NCBI GenBank assembly: GCA_034409055.1
Contig: DAOUMU010000164.1
Coordinates: 1-60,034, forward strand
Source of the DNA: DAOUMU01 sp034409055
Lineage (GTDB): Bacteria; Chloroflexota; Anaerolineae; 4572-78; J111
Reading direction: 5' to 3'
DNA length: 60,034 bases
The notes beneath the pieces were generated by a model. It had not been told where the DNA came from. It was given only the letters and a program-made list of their open reading frames with translations, and ran no database searches. The position numbers and the translations under genes are program-made. Shown in pieces: positions 15,082-22,957 of this stretch; the stretch's first letter is position 1, and each line of letters begins with the position of its first letter.

Positions 15082-16272
15082 TCATGACCGTCCATCCAGG
15101 GTTTGCAGCATGGCTAAGGCAAAGCGGGCGGCTCTTTCTATGCCCGAGGGCTCGATATTGGCTACATTGTCGCTATGCTGATGCCAGTTCTCCAAATACC
15201 CATCAGGCCCGATGCCAACCAGACAAATCCCCCGGTAACCTCGCCTCCGTAGTGCCCCCACTTCCTCAAGAATGACCATGGGCCGCCCTTTGACCCGCAA
15301 ATCGGGATGTCGCTGGCTCGTCTTTTCAGCCAGAGCCAGCGACTCTGGATCCGGTTTATAGGCTGTCCTTAGATAGGAAAAACTACTGTGTTGGGTGACA
15401 AAGGCGATTTCCTGGCTGCCAACCATTTCAAAGTCGATAAACCAGGCCTCTCGTAACTCATCCCCATACCTGTCCAACAAGGCATGGGTCCCGAACAAGC
15501 CCGTCTCTTCAGCCCCGGTAAAAGCCAGCCACACTTCGGTGTGCTGCAATGGGTTTTGCTGCAAGTGCGCTCCTAAACCAAGTAAGCAGGCCACCGCGGT
15601 GGCGTTATCATTGGCCCCATCAATAAAACCATCCAGTTCCTCCCTGACAGAAATGGCTAACGTCCCCCCCAGGCTCCAAAAGGTGAACCGTTGGCTGATG
15701 TCGGCCAACGTTCCCCCACCGGTCGCTTGAGCCAACTGGGCCAGACCGTTGATAAAGGGCGTGATGATCCCAAACGTCGTTGTGGCGACCAGAAACTGCT
15801 TGGCACCGGGGCTAAAGCTGGGCCGATGCTTGTTGGTGTCGGTGTGCCCGATGAGCACGACCCGCTGCCTTGGTTCACCGGCAGGAGCAAGGCGGGTCAG
15901 CAAAGTAGCACTTGGCCCTTTGGGGTACAAGGGAAAAAACAACTGGGATTGGTTGTTCATCAGGCGCCACAGGCTGTAAGCACTGACCAGGCTGAGCAAA
16001 CCGCCGATTAGCCTGCCTTTTTTGCTTTTGTTCCCGATCAGATTGCCCAGCAAAGCTAAGGCAATGGGGATGATCAAGCCGTAGCCCCAGGTATCGTTGG
16101 TTAAGAAAGGTATCTCTTCGATATGAGACAGGCCAATTTCGTTCAGAACCTGGCGAATGTAGTTGCGAGCCAGGCGTTCTTGGACACTGCCGGGCGGACG
16201 TGGTCCAATATCTTGGGCCAGCGCCTTGACGTGGGTCATTAAAGTTTGGGCTGATAGAGAGTCTGGCATCAT
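15082..16272 (-). CDS. M28-family metallopeptidase with N-terminal membrane segments
   Basis: A 396-residue protein. The N-terminus holds two hydrophobic segments (YGLIIPIALALLGNLIG and LIGGLLSLVSAYSLW, about residues 65-105). The M28 domain follows, with the zinc ligands in VVLIGHTDTNK (His, Asp), GANDNATAVACLLGLG (Asp), AFTGAEETGLFG (Glu-Glu) and the closing His in NWHQHSDNVANI. M28 enzymes are aminopeptidases or carboxypeptidases, so this is likely a membrane-tied peptidase. Two adjacent ATGs follow a GAGGTG RBS. It stands alone between the FAH gene (convergent) and the divergent PHAX-domain gene. Confidence 0.88.
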   Translation of the reverse strand: MMPDSLSAQTLMTHVKALAQDIGPRPPGSVQERLARNYIRQVLNEIGLSHIEEIPFLTNDTWGYGLIIPIALALLGNLIGNKSKKGRLIGGLLSLVSAYSLWRLMNNQSQLFFPLYPKGPSATLLTRLAPAGEPRQRVVLIGHTDTNKHRPSFSPGAKQFLVATTTFGIITPFINGLAQLAQATGGGTLADISQRFTFWSLGGTLAISVREELDGFIDGANDNATAVACLLGLGAHLQQNPLQHTEVWLAFTGAEETGLFGTHALLDRYGDELREAWFIDFEMVGSQEIAFVTQHSSFSYLRTAYKPDPESLALAEKTSQRHPDLRVKGRPMVILEEVGALRRRGYRGICLVGIGPDGYLENWHQHSDNVANIEPSGIERAARFALAMLQTLDGRS

Positions 16273-16694
16273 TCACACCTCGTTAACTCAATGGCGTATT
16301 ATAGAGAAGGCTTGCTGAAAAGGCTTAGCTCGATTCTAATCCAACCGCCCCTCAAAGGCAAGCCCTGACCAATTGAAACGGGCCAACCGGTCAACGGATA
16401 TATAGCGGCGACCGCAGGAAGGGCGGATGGCCCTGTGAGATAAGGTGATTTCCTCTGAGTTGACAGTTAATAGGAAATCCTATATGCTAACCCTCAGCCA
16501 TAGTGAAGCATAACCCGACCCTCAATGCCCCAAAGATAATATCATCTCAATAATTCGGGGTGGGGTAGGGGCGAGGCAACTCGGATTGAGGGTCTCGGAG
16601 CAAACAACCTGCTCTCCGAGTTGCCTCACCCCTACTTTTTGAGAAGATACCAAAGATAAAATGAACAACTGTTGAGATGAAAGGAGCAGCCCTG
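16273..16694. other. Non-coding gap with a palindromic element
   Basis: About 420 bp between divergent genes. The only clear structure is the 100-bp palindrome at 16565-16650. I see no convincing promoter hexamers for either flanking gene. Confidence 0.6.
16565..16650 (+). repeat. Palindromic repeat, paired with 40834-40922
   Basis: The 20-bp arms GTAGGGGCGAGGCAACTCGG and CCGAGTTGCCTCACCCCTAC match 19 of 20 as an inverted repeat. The loop (GGTCTCGGAGCAAACAACCT) and the trailer (ACTTTTTGAGAAGATACCA) are also conserved in the second copy. Confidence 0.85.
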
Positions 16695-17405
16695 GTGAGT
16701 ACAGCTCAAAAAATTGCTGCCGCACTGGGTGAGACAGAGAAAACACCGCTGGCCACCATCGAGCGCCTGGTCAAGGCGCTGGGCGAGGAGCGGACCCTGA
16801 CCCTACTCGACGAGACGCTCAAGATTGAGGCTGAAGGCGGTATGCAAACCGACGACGGTTCGCGCCGCCGCACACCCGGCGGTGTGTTCTTCAAGCTGGC
16901 CAAAAACCAGACCACGCCACAAGAACGGAGGCAGATTTTTGGCCCACCTGCGGGTATGGTGCCTAAACCCAAGCCCATTACCTGGGAAGAGAGCGAGCAG
17001 CTCTCAAAGGAAGCACTGAAACTACCAAAAGGGGAGGTAAGTAAGGTGAAATTAACCCTAATCGGCCGGCCGGGCCGCATTGTGGAGAAAGGGCCGGTGG
17101 TCATTACCAGTCTACAAAGCAGCAAGCCCCCTGCTTTGCCCAAGGGCTTGCCCAAACCGCCTGGCGAGCCAACTACCTACATCGTGTACATTGCTATAAA
17201 ACAGTGGCGCAAGGTGAAGGACGCTATCAACCAGAATCCCGAGGACAAGTTGATCATCGAGGGCTACCCGGTCTTCGACAGGCGCATCGGGCAGAACGGG
17301 ACGATGACTGTCTATGCCCAGATGGTCACCACCAAGTTCACCCAGCAAGCCCGGCGCGAGGTCCAGAAAACAGCGGCCAATAACCATATCAAAGAAGCGG
17401 CGTAA
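16695..17405 (+). CDS. PHAX-type RNA-binding domain protein
   Basis: About 236 residues from a GTG start, chosen because AAAGGAG precedes it by nine bases; an ATG lies six codons upstream, before that RBS. The N-terminal 90 residues (TPLATIERLVKALGEERTLTLLDETLKI...DGSRRRTPGGVFFKLAK) match the RNA-binding domain of the eukaryotic export adaptor PHAX, which also occurs in stand-alone bacterial proteins. The basic SRRRTPGGVFF segment is its hallmark. The rest (LTLIGRPGRIVEKG..., IIEGYPVFDRRIGQNGTMTVYAQMVTTKFTQQA) looks like a second compact domain and may also bind nucleic acid. The bacterial role is unknown. Its stop codon lies within the start of a TGTCATTC element. Confidence 0.75.
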   Translation: MSTAQKIAAALGETEKTPLATIERLVKALGEERTLTLLDETLKIEAEGGMQTDDGSRRRTPGGVFFKLAKNQTTPQERRQIFGPPAGMVPKPKPITWEESEQLSKEALKLPKGEVSKVKLTLIGRPGRIVEKGPVVITSLQSSKPPALPKGLPKPPGEPTTYIVYIAIKQWRKVKDAINQNPEDKLIIEGYPVFDRRIGQNGTMTVYAQMVTTKFTQQARREVQKTAANNHIKEAA

Positions 17406-17586
17406 CTACCTACCATGTTATTCTGAACAGGTGAAGAATCCCCAAGGTTTTGGTAAATACCCGAGGGGCACAGGTACCCAAGGGGCACAGGGTAGACCTC
17501 TTTTGGGCCAAAGTTTCGGGGATTCCTCGTCGTTTATGCCCTTTGGGTACTGCGCTCCTCGGAATGACATGAGGGTAGGCAGTTAC
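17402..17586 (+). repeat. TGTCATTC-type palindromic element, copy B
   Basis: Runs from GTAACTACCTACCATGT to GAGGGTAGGCAGTTAC. Compared with copy D it carries extra inserts, all micro-palindromes: TACCCGAGGGGCA (17458-17470), TACCCAAGGGGCA (17475-17487) and TGCCCTTTGGGTA (17537-17549). It is nearly identical to copy C at 25018-25211. Confidence 0.9.
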
Positions 17587-17629
17587 GAAGCGGCCAGCAA
17601 AGGGGCCAAACTGATTGCCCTGGGTGCTT

Positions 17630-18649
17630 ATGATCTATTTCGTCGCCTTCATCACGGCTTTTATTTTAGCTCTGATTACCACCCCCCTCAGCGCTACCCT
17701 GGGCCATCGTTGGCAACTGACAGATTGCCCAGGGGGACGGCGAGTCCATCAAGGTGAGGTGTCACGGGTGGGCGGGATCGCTTTGTTTGCCGGTTTTATC
17801 GGAACCGGACTGTTGGTGTTTGGGTTAAGTACCCTCGGCATCTGGCCCCCGATAGGGGCTGAAGATCATAAACTGCTGTCCGGTGTCTTGCTTGGCAGTG
17901 GAGCGATTTTTGCCTTTGGCCTGTGGGATGACTGGCGCGAATTGTCACCCTGGCCCCAATTTACGGCTCAATTCGGCGTGGCCCTGATCGCCATTGGTTT
18001 TGATATTATTATCGAACGGGTAACCTTACCGATCTTCGGCTATACCATCTTCCCCCCCTGGATCACCTATCCCCTGACCATCTTCTGGGTGATGGGTATG
18101 ATCAACACCGTCAACTGGCTGGACGGGTTGGATGGCCTGGCCGCCGGGGTGACGGCTATTGCCAGCTTACTTTTTGCCATCCACGCCTACAGCCTGGGAC
18201 AAACTATGGTGGCGATTTTTCCGCTGATCCTGGCTGCGGCCTGTCTGGGTTTTTTGCCCCTCAACTTTTACCCGGCCCGGGTTTTTATGGGCAGTAGCGG
18301 CAGCATGTTCCTGGGCTTTGCCCTGGCTTCCCTCTCTATTTTGGCCCCGGCCAAAGTAGCCACCGCCCTGCTGGTCCTCGGTATTCCCATCGTCGACGTG
18401 GCCTGGTTAACCATTCGACGCTGGCGGCAGCAGGGGAACCCGATGCGGGCCGGACGCGATCACCTGCATTACCGGCTGCTAGATTTTGGCTTGAGTGAAC
18501 GACAAATTGTCATTCTCTACTATACCTTTTGCGCTACGTTTGGTCTATTGGCTCTGCTGATTGCAGATCGCCTCTTTAAGTTAATGACCCTGGGAGTGAT
18601 GGGGGCCTTAACCCTGACCCTGTTGTGGTGGTTGGTCAGGCAGGAATGA
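17630..18649 (+). CDS. WecA/TagO-like undecaprenyl-phosphate sugar-1-phosphate transferase
   Basis: A polytopic membrane protein (339 aa) of the MraY/WecA family, which transfers a UDP-sugar phosphate to undecaprenyl phosphate to begin a cell-surface glycan. Family motifs are present in order: DCPGGRRVHQGEVSRVGG, FGLWDDW with the catalytic Asp pair, NTVNWLDGLDGLAAG, GSSGSMFLGF, and GRDHLHYRLLDFGLSERQ, which is the cytoplasmic HxHxR-like loop that marks WecA-type rather than MraY enzymes. I start at the ATG giving MIYFVAFITAF, which matches the usual N-terminus. A TTG at 17615 with a better RBS (AAAGGGG) is possible. The 5' untranslated region is almost entirely repeat copy B. Confidence 0.88.
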   Translation: MIYFVAFITAFILALITTPLSATLGHRWQLTDCPGGRRVHQGEVSRVGGIALFAGFIGTGLLVFGLSTLGIWPPIGAEDHKLLSGVLLGSGAIFAFGLWDDWRELSPWPQFTAQFGVALIAIGFDIIIERVTLPIFGYTIFPPWITYPLTIFWVMGMINTVNWLDGLDGLAAGVTAIASLLFAIHAYSLGQTMVAIFPLILAAACLGFLPLNFYPARVFMGSSGSMFLGFALASLSILAPAKVATALLVLGIPIVDVAWLTIRRWRQQGNPMRAGRDHLHYRLLDFGLSERQIVILYYTFCATFGLLALLIADRLFKLMTLGVMGALTLTLLWWLVRQE

Positions 18650-18675
18650 GGATCAAAGGTGGTAGACGGGTCATT

Positions 18676-19653
18676 TTATATGTACCCAATCGAATGGTAC
18701 CACTCAAGCGTACGCTGCGCCCCTTCGGCAAAAGTAGAAGAGGTAAACCCCAACTCGCGCTCCGCTTTGCTGGAGTCGACAGTCCAATCATTAAAAACGT
18801 AAGGTTTCAAATTTTTCGGGTAAAAGGGCTCACGCTTTGTAAACAGGGCGATAAATTCTAACAAGTTGGCAAATTCAATCATGAGCCAGCCCGGAAAGTT
18901 AATTCGCCAACTACTGCGGTCAGCCAGGTGACTAACGATTTGGTTCGCTTCTTTATGGGAGATGCTTTTGTTGGAGATGTTATAAATCTCTCCCACTCGG
19001 CCTCGGGTGAGAGCCGCTTCAATCGCTTTGGCGGCATCGCCGACATAACAGGGAAAGATGATATGTCGTCCACGGTGGACCTGGACGCGCCAATTGCGCA
19101 GAAACTCTTCAAAGAACAGCCGGTTAAAAGCGTAATGCCCATGGGGACCGTAGAGTGCCCCCAGACGTAAAATAACAGCCGGTAGCCCCTGCTTAACGTA
19201 AGTTTGAACCAACTGCTCGCCGGTGCATTTGGTTTTGGCATAATTATCGGTCGGGTAGGGGTGGTAGGGGGTCTCTTCGGTGATGACAACGCCTGGCTCT
19301 TGCGGGCCAACTACGATGATCGTACTGATGTGGATAAATCTTTTCACCCCGGTGGCCAGGGCTGCTTCCACGACGTGGCGGGTACCTTCAACGTTCGTTT
19401 TTATAAAAGGCTCTGGCGGTCCCCATAAACGAAAATGTGCCGCTGCATGAACCACATAATCGCAGCCTGCTACGGCCGCCTTAACGGGAGCAGCGTCCAC
19501 CACATCACCTCTGATAATCTCTACGCCCAACGTTTCTAAAAAAGAAGCGTCGCTGGGAGAACGGACCAGAGCACGCAAAGCGTAACCCTGACTGACTAAA
19601 TACTGGCACAGGTTGCGCCCCAGAAAGCCGGTAGCGCCGGTGATTAGAATCAA
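18676..19653 (-). CDS. NAD-dependent epimerase/dehydratase (extended SDR)
   Basis: A 325-residue extended SDR with the Rossmann motif ITGATGFLGRNL at the N-terminus, HAAAHFRLWG, the catalytic YAKTK motif (YxxxK) and the substrate-lobe segment LRLGALYGPHGHY. It resembles dihydroflavonol-4-reductase-like and hopanoid-associated sugar-epimerase-like proteins, which act on sugar nucleotides or on ketone/alcohol groups. The substrate cannot be told. It is convergent with the WecA-like gene, and the Fe-ADH lies upstream on the same strand. Confidence 0.85.
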   Translation of the reverse strand: MILITGATGFLGRNLCQYLVSQGYALRALVRSPSDASFLETLGVEIIRGDVVDAAPVKAAVAGCDYVVHAAAHFRLWGPPEPFIKTNVEGTRHVVEAALATGVKRFIHISTIIVVGPQEPGVVITEETPYHPYPTDNYAKTKCTGEQLVQTYVKQGLPAVILRLGALYGPHGHYAFNRLFFEEFLRNWRVQVHRGRHIIFPCYVGDAAKAIEAALTRGRVGEIYNISNKSISHKEANQIVSHLADRSSWRINFPGWLMIEFANLLEFIALFTKREPFYPKNLKPYVFNDWTVDSSKAERELGFTSSTFAEGAQRTLEWYHSIGYI

Positions 19654-19768
19654 GAGTCATTTCCTCGAAGGTTTGTTTTGTCCGTTGCTCGTGGTCTGTT
19701 AGCCATTGGTGATTGTTCATCGCCAGCCAACAGAACAGACCACTGGCAACTGGTCACCGATAATTGAC

Positions 19769-20941
19769 TCACCAATCTATGTTTTGTCCCTGGAAGGCGT
19801 AAAGGAAAAGTTTACGGACATCTTCGCTGCTGGGCGAGCGTACGGCGGTGATGATCTGGGTATCACTTTCGGCGTATTCGACCAATTGATCCAGGTTGTT
19901 TTCCAAATCCGCCAGCGAAATATGAAGTGCTTGCTGGATGGAGCGTGGCTGCTCAATTTTTTCAGCCAGTTGGCCAATAGCCTGCACCAGACTTGCGGTG
20001 CCTTGTTGGGGTGTGGCTGCCGGCAAACCTAAAAAAGCTGCAATCTCATGGTAACGTGTTTGCTCATAGCCACCAAAGGCATTGTATTGAATCGTGTAGG
20101 GCAGCAAGAGGCCCACCGTACGCCCGTGAGGTAGTTTATAGATGGCGCCCAAACTATGTCCCAGGGCATGGGCCAGGGAACACATTGAGTTGATAAAGCC
20201 CAGACCGGCAATGGCCGCTGCATTGTGCATCTTCTCCCGGGCTTCTTCATCTTGACCATTGGCGACGGCCCGGGGGAGATGGGTAAAAATCAGGCGGATG
20301 GCTTGCAAACAAAGACCATCCGAAAAATCATTGTGCCAGGTTGAAGTGTAGCCCTCGATGGCATGGGTAAGGGCGTCCATACCGGTATCGGCCGTCAGTT
20401 GGGGCGGCATGGTAATGGCCAGAGATGGATCAACAATGGCTATGTCAGGGACATTTTCCGGCGAGCCTATGGCCACCTTACGCTGGTCGGTTGGGTCGGT
20501 CAGCACAATGCCCCAGGTAACCTCGGCGCCAGTGCCGCTGGTGGCACTAATGGCAATCATTTTTGCTTTTTGGCGCAGGGGCAAAGGTTCAAAGGGATTG
20601 ACGGCCCAAATATCAGTTTCTGGATTTTCATATAAAATCCACATTGCTTTAGCCGCATCAATGGGCGACCCTCCCCCCAGTCCGATTACCCAATCAGGCT
20701 GATATTTGGCCATCGCTGCAGCGCCGTCCTGGATGGTTTCCAGGCTCGGTTCCGCCTCAATATCACTAAAAATCTGGCTGGCAATACCGGCCTCGTGAAG
20801 TTTTCCTTGCACCCGGCCAACAAAGCCCAATTCCAGCATCGTGGGGTCGGTGACAATAAAAGCCTTGTTCCCTGAGAGGTGCTTTAGATGATCAAGCGCA
20901 TCCCGGCCAAAAATGATCTCGGGACTGCGGAAATACCACAT
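19769..20941 (-). CDS. Iron-containing alcohol dehydrogenase
   Basis: A 390-residue group III alcohol dehydrogenase. The nucleotide loop GGGSPIDAAK and the signature TSGTGAEVT are present. The metal ligands are Asp and His in GMDALTHAIEGY and two His in SLAHALGHSLGAIYKLPHGRTVG. It looks like a typical butanol-/1,3-propanediol-dehydrogenase-type enzyme with all ligands intact. It is not closely similar to the Fe-ADH at the left end. The C39-like protein gene starts upstream on the same strand, but there is no functional link I can see. Confidence 0.92.
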   Translation of the reverse strand: MWYFRSPEIIFGRDALDHLKHLSGNKAFIVTDPTMLELGFVGRVQGKLHEAGIASQIFSDIEAEPSLETIQDGAAAMAKYQPDWVIGLGGGSPIDAAKAMWILYENPETDIWAVNPFEPLPLRQKAKMIAISATSGTGAEVTWGIVLTDPTDQRKVAIGSPENVPDIAIVDPSLAITMPPQLTADTGMDALTHAIEGYTSTWHNDFSDGLCLQAIRLIFTHLPRAVANGQDEEAREKMHNAAAIAGLGFINSMCSLAHALGHSLGAIYKLPHGRTVGLLLPYTIQYNAFGGYEQTRYHEIAAFLGLPAATPQQGTASLVQAIGQLAEKIEQPRSIQQALHISLADLENNLDQLVEYAESDTQIITAVRSPSSEDVRKLFLYAFQGQNIDW

Positions 20942-20967
20942 GGCTTGTCCTCCCTGGTTGAATGATA

Positions 20968-22284
20968 TTAATCTAACAGCGCACTTAGTGCTTCCGCCGC
21001 CGGGGTAAAGTGAGGGTTATAATCGAGGGCTGCCTGAAAATCATCCTTAGCCCCGGCTTGGCCGGTGGCATGCAAAGCCAGACCATGATAATAGTAGGCT
21101 TCTTCCAGGCCGTTCGCCCCTTTAAGGGTAGCCTCGGTCAGGTCAAGCACATCCTGGTAACGCCCCACAGCGTAATAAGCTTCAAAGGGGGTGAATTGAT
21201 ACCACAGACGCCGCCAATGCAGCCCCAACAGTCGGGCCTGATCAAAAGCAACGACGGCCTCTTGAGGACGGCCCAGGCGGGTCAGGGCTTCACCTTGATT
21301 GAAGTAGGCAATGGCATCGTGCGGATTGGCCTCAATCTCAGCTTGAGCTTGAGCCAGTACACGCTCGTACATAAGTGTATCGTTCATATCGTCGCCGGTA
21401 ATGGCCGAAACGATATCAGCCTGCTCAGGCAGAAAGACAACAACGTACAGCCGATTGAATACGCGCCAGTCAGCCTCAAACTGTTCATAGCTCACTTTAT
21501 AATCGGGGCCGTTGAGCGAGTCGAAGGTATCGAATTGGCCGGTAGTATCGTCATAGCCGGTCAAGAGACGATAGTGGCCCAGGCCGTCGCCATCGTGGAT
21601 CAGCCAGGTTTCGGCCAACACCGGAAAGTTGTTACTGAGAAACATTTTGAGTTGGTCAATGCTGTCGCCCTGGCGCACAATCGCTTCCAGCCCGGTCGTG
21701 CGAGCATACGCAGCCAGTTCATGGGGACTTACGTTTTTATCATCCCGATTGGGTTTGAGAAACTGGGCCGCCTCGACCTGGGTTTCGGAACGGCCAAAGT
21801 AGCTCATATTCATGGTGATCGTGGCCGGACCGCAATTGTTCCAGGTCTGCCATTGGTGGGTAAAACTGTTCAGTTGGACCCGGTCGAGACTGGGCAATAG
21901 CTCTAAGGGAGGCACGGGGGTCGGTAACGACAGGGTGTCTTCGGCCAGATTGACGGCGGCAGGCACGGCCTGGTTGGAGACAGGAGGTGACAAATTAAGC
22001 TCGGGTGGTTCAATCTCAGCCTGGGTGGAAGAGATGGGTGTAGAAACAACCGGGACCGGGGTAGGCAGATATTCCGGGTGAGGGATCAGTTTTCGGTAAT
22101 AGGTACGGGCATAGTAAGAAAGGTTCTCCAAACGAGGGGCAAGTGTAGGCATCATGAGTCCCACCACCATGGCCATCGTTGCAGCCAAAGCCCCCAAGCC
22201 CATCCCAAAAATCAAAGCGCCCCCCTTGCTGGCTCTCTTTTTTTCGTAGGGTCGTCTGGGGCGCGGTTCATTCAAAGTAAACAT
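20968..22284 (-). CDS. Membrane-anchored C39-like peptidase domain protein with TPRs
   Basis: About 438 residues. A short basic cytoplasmic tail leads into one membrane segment (ALIFGMGLGALAATMAMVVGLMM, about residues 23-45), a Pro-rich outer linker, and then a C39/papain-like domain. That domain has the Cys in WNNCGPATITMNMSYFG, the His in GHYRLLTGYD and an acidic/Asn position in DTFDSLNGPDY. The C-terminal third is TPR-like (AIAYFNQGEALTRLGRPQEAVVAFDQARLLG and repeats). The start is ATG 22284 after AAAGG. It is probably an extracytoplasmic cysteine peptidase or a non-enzymatic relative that binds peptides. No bacteriocin or ABC transporter is nearby. Confidence 0.78.
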   Translation of the reverse strand: MFTLNEPRPRRPYEKKRASKGGALIFGMGLGALAATMAMVVGLMMPTLAPRLENLSYYARTYYRKLIPHPEYLPTPVPVVSTPISSTQAEIEPPELNLSPPVSNQAVPAAVNLAEDTLSLPTPVPPLELLPSLDRVQLNSFTHQWQTWNNCGPATITMNMSYFGRSETQVEAAQFLKPNRDDKNVSPHELAAYARTTGLEAIVRQGDSIDQLKMFLSNNFPVLAETWLIHDGDGLGHYRLLTGYDDTTGQFDTFDSLNGPDYKVSYEQFEADWRVFNRLYVVVFLPEQADIVSAITGDDMNDTLMYERVLAQAQAEIEANPHDAIAYFNQGEALTRLGRPQEAVVAFDQARLLGLHWRRLWYQFTPFEAYYAVGRYQDVLDLTEATLKGANGLEEAYYYHGLALHATGQAGAKDDFQAALDYNPHFTPAAEALSALLD

Positions 22285-22296
22285 AGTCAACCTTTC

Positions 22297-22824
22297 TTAT
22301 TGATAGCGAGTTACGGTAAAGCGATACAGATCAACCGGCTCATCGGGGAGAATACCGGCCTTGCGTCTGACCAACTCCAGTTGACGCGGGACGCTATCAA
22401 CTGCAGGAATGTCAGGTAGGAGCAAGGCTCGGCGCAGGCCGGACTGAATGAAAACCCCATAGACTTTCTCATCTAGCTCACTAATATCTGAGACCGGTTC
22501 CAGGGGGCTTAACACGTCCACTTTTATGTTTAATCCCTCCATCTCCGCCAGGGTCATTGGCGGAAAACGAGGGTCGTCGGTGGCTGAGGCAATTGCCGTT
22601 TTGATAATGGCTTCAGCCAGATCTGGCTCGGTGGGCGTAATTGTGCCCCGGCAACCACGCAACCGGCCATCAGCCAGGTGTAGCGAAACAAACACGGCCC
22701 CCGGTTCGGCCATATCTGCGGGTAATGGCGTGGGGGGAGCAATACGTCGACCTGTTGATAAATAAGTTTCTATAGCTTGCCGAGCAAGCGCGATAAAGGA
22801 ATGCACTTTATTCTCCTGAGCCAT
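22297..22824 (-). CDS. AMMECR1 domain protein (AmmeMemoRadiSam system protein A-like)
   Basis: About 175 residues covering one AMMECR1 domain. The hallmark LRGCRGTI motif is present (DGRLRGCRGTITPTEPDLAEAIIKTAIASATDDPRFPPM), and the C-terminus (LLLPDIPAVDSVPRQLELVRRKAGI) is typical. The domain is widespread from bacteria to humans. In bacteria it often sits beside a Memo-like protein and a radical-SAM enzyme, but neither is in this window. The start is ATG 22824; an upstream TTG has no better signal. It is divergent from the DnaB-like gene. Confidence 0.85.
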   Translation of the reverse strand: MAQENKVHSFIALARQAIETYLSTGRRIAPPTPLPADMAEPGAVFVSLHLADGRLRGCRGTITPTEPDLAEAIIKTAIASATDDPRFPPMTLAEMEGLNIKVDVLSPLEPVSDISELDEKVYGVFIQSGLRRALLLPDIPAVDSVPRQLELVRRKAGILPDEPVDLYRFTVTRYQ

Positions 22825-22890
22825 TTTATGGTACAATTATGTTCTCAATTTTGTTTTAACATTTGTAGGACTTATCACCTAATCTTTGAG

Positions 22891-22919
22891 TTGTTTGAGT
22901 TTAATCTATTTGGTATAAT
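22891..22919 (+). promoter_or_regulatory. Promoter of the DnaB-like gene
   Basis: TTGTTT and TATAAT are spaced 17 bp apart and end 38 bases before the start codon. Confidence 0.7.
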
Positions 22920-22957
22920 GAAAGTAAAGATTTCGTCGGCAATAAATAGGGGAAGCT

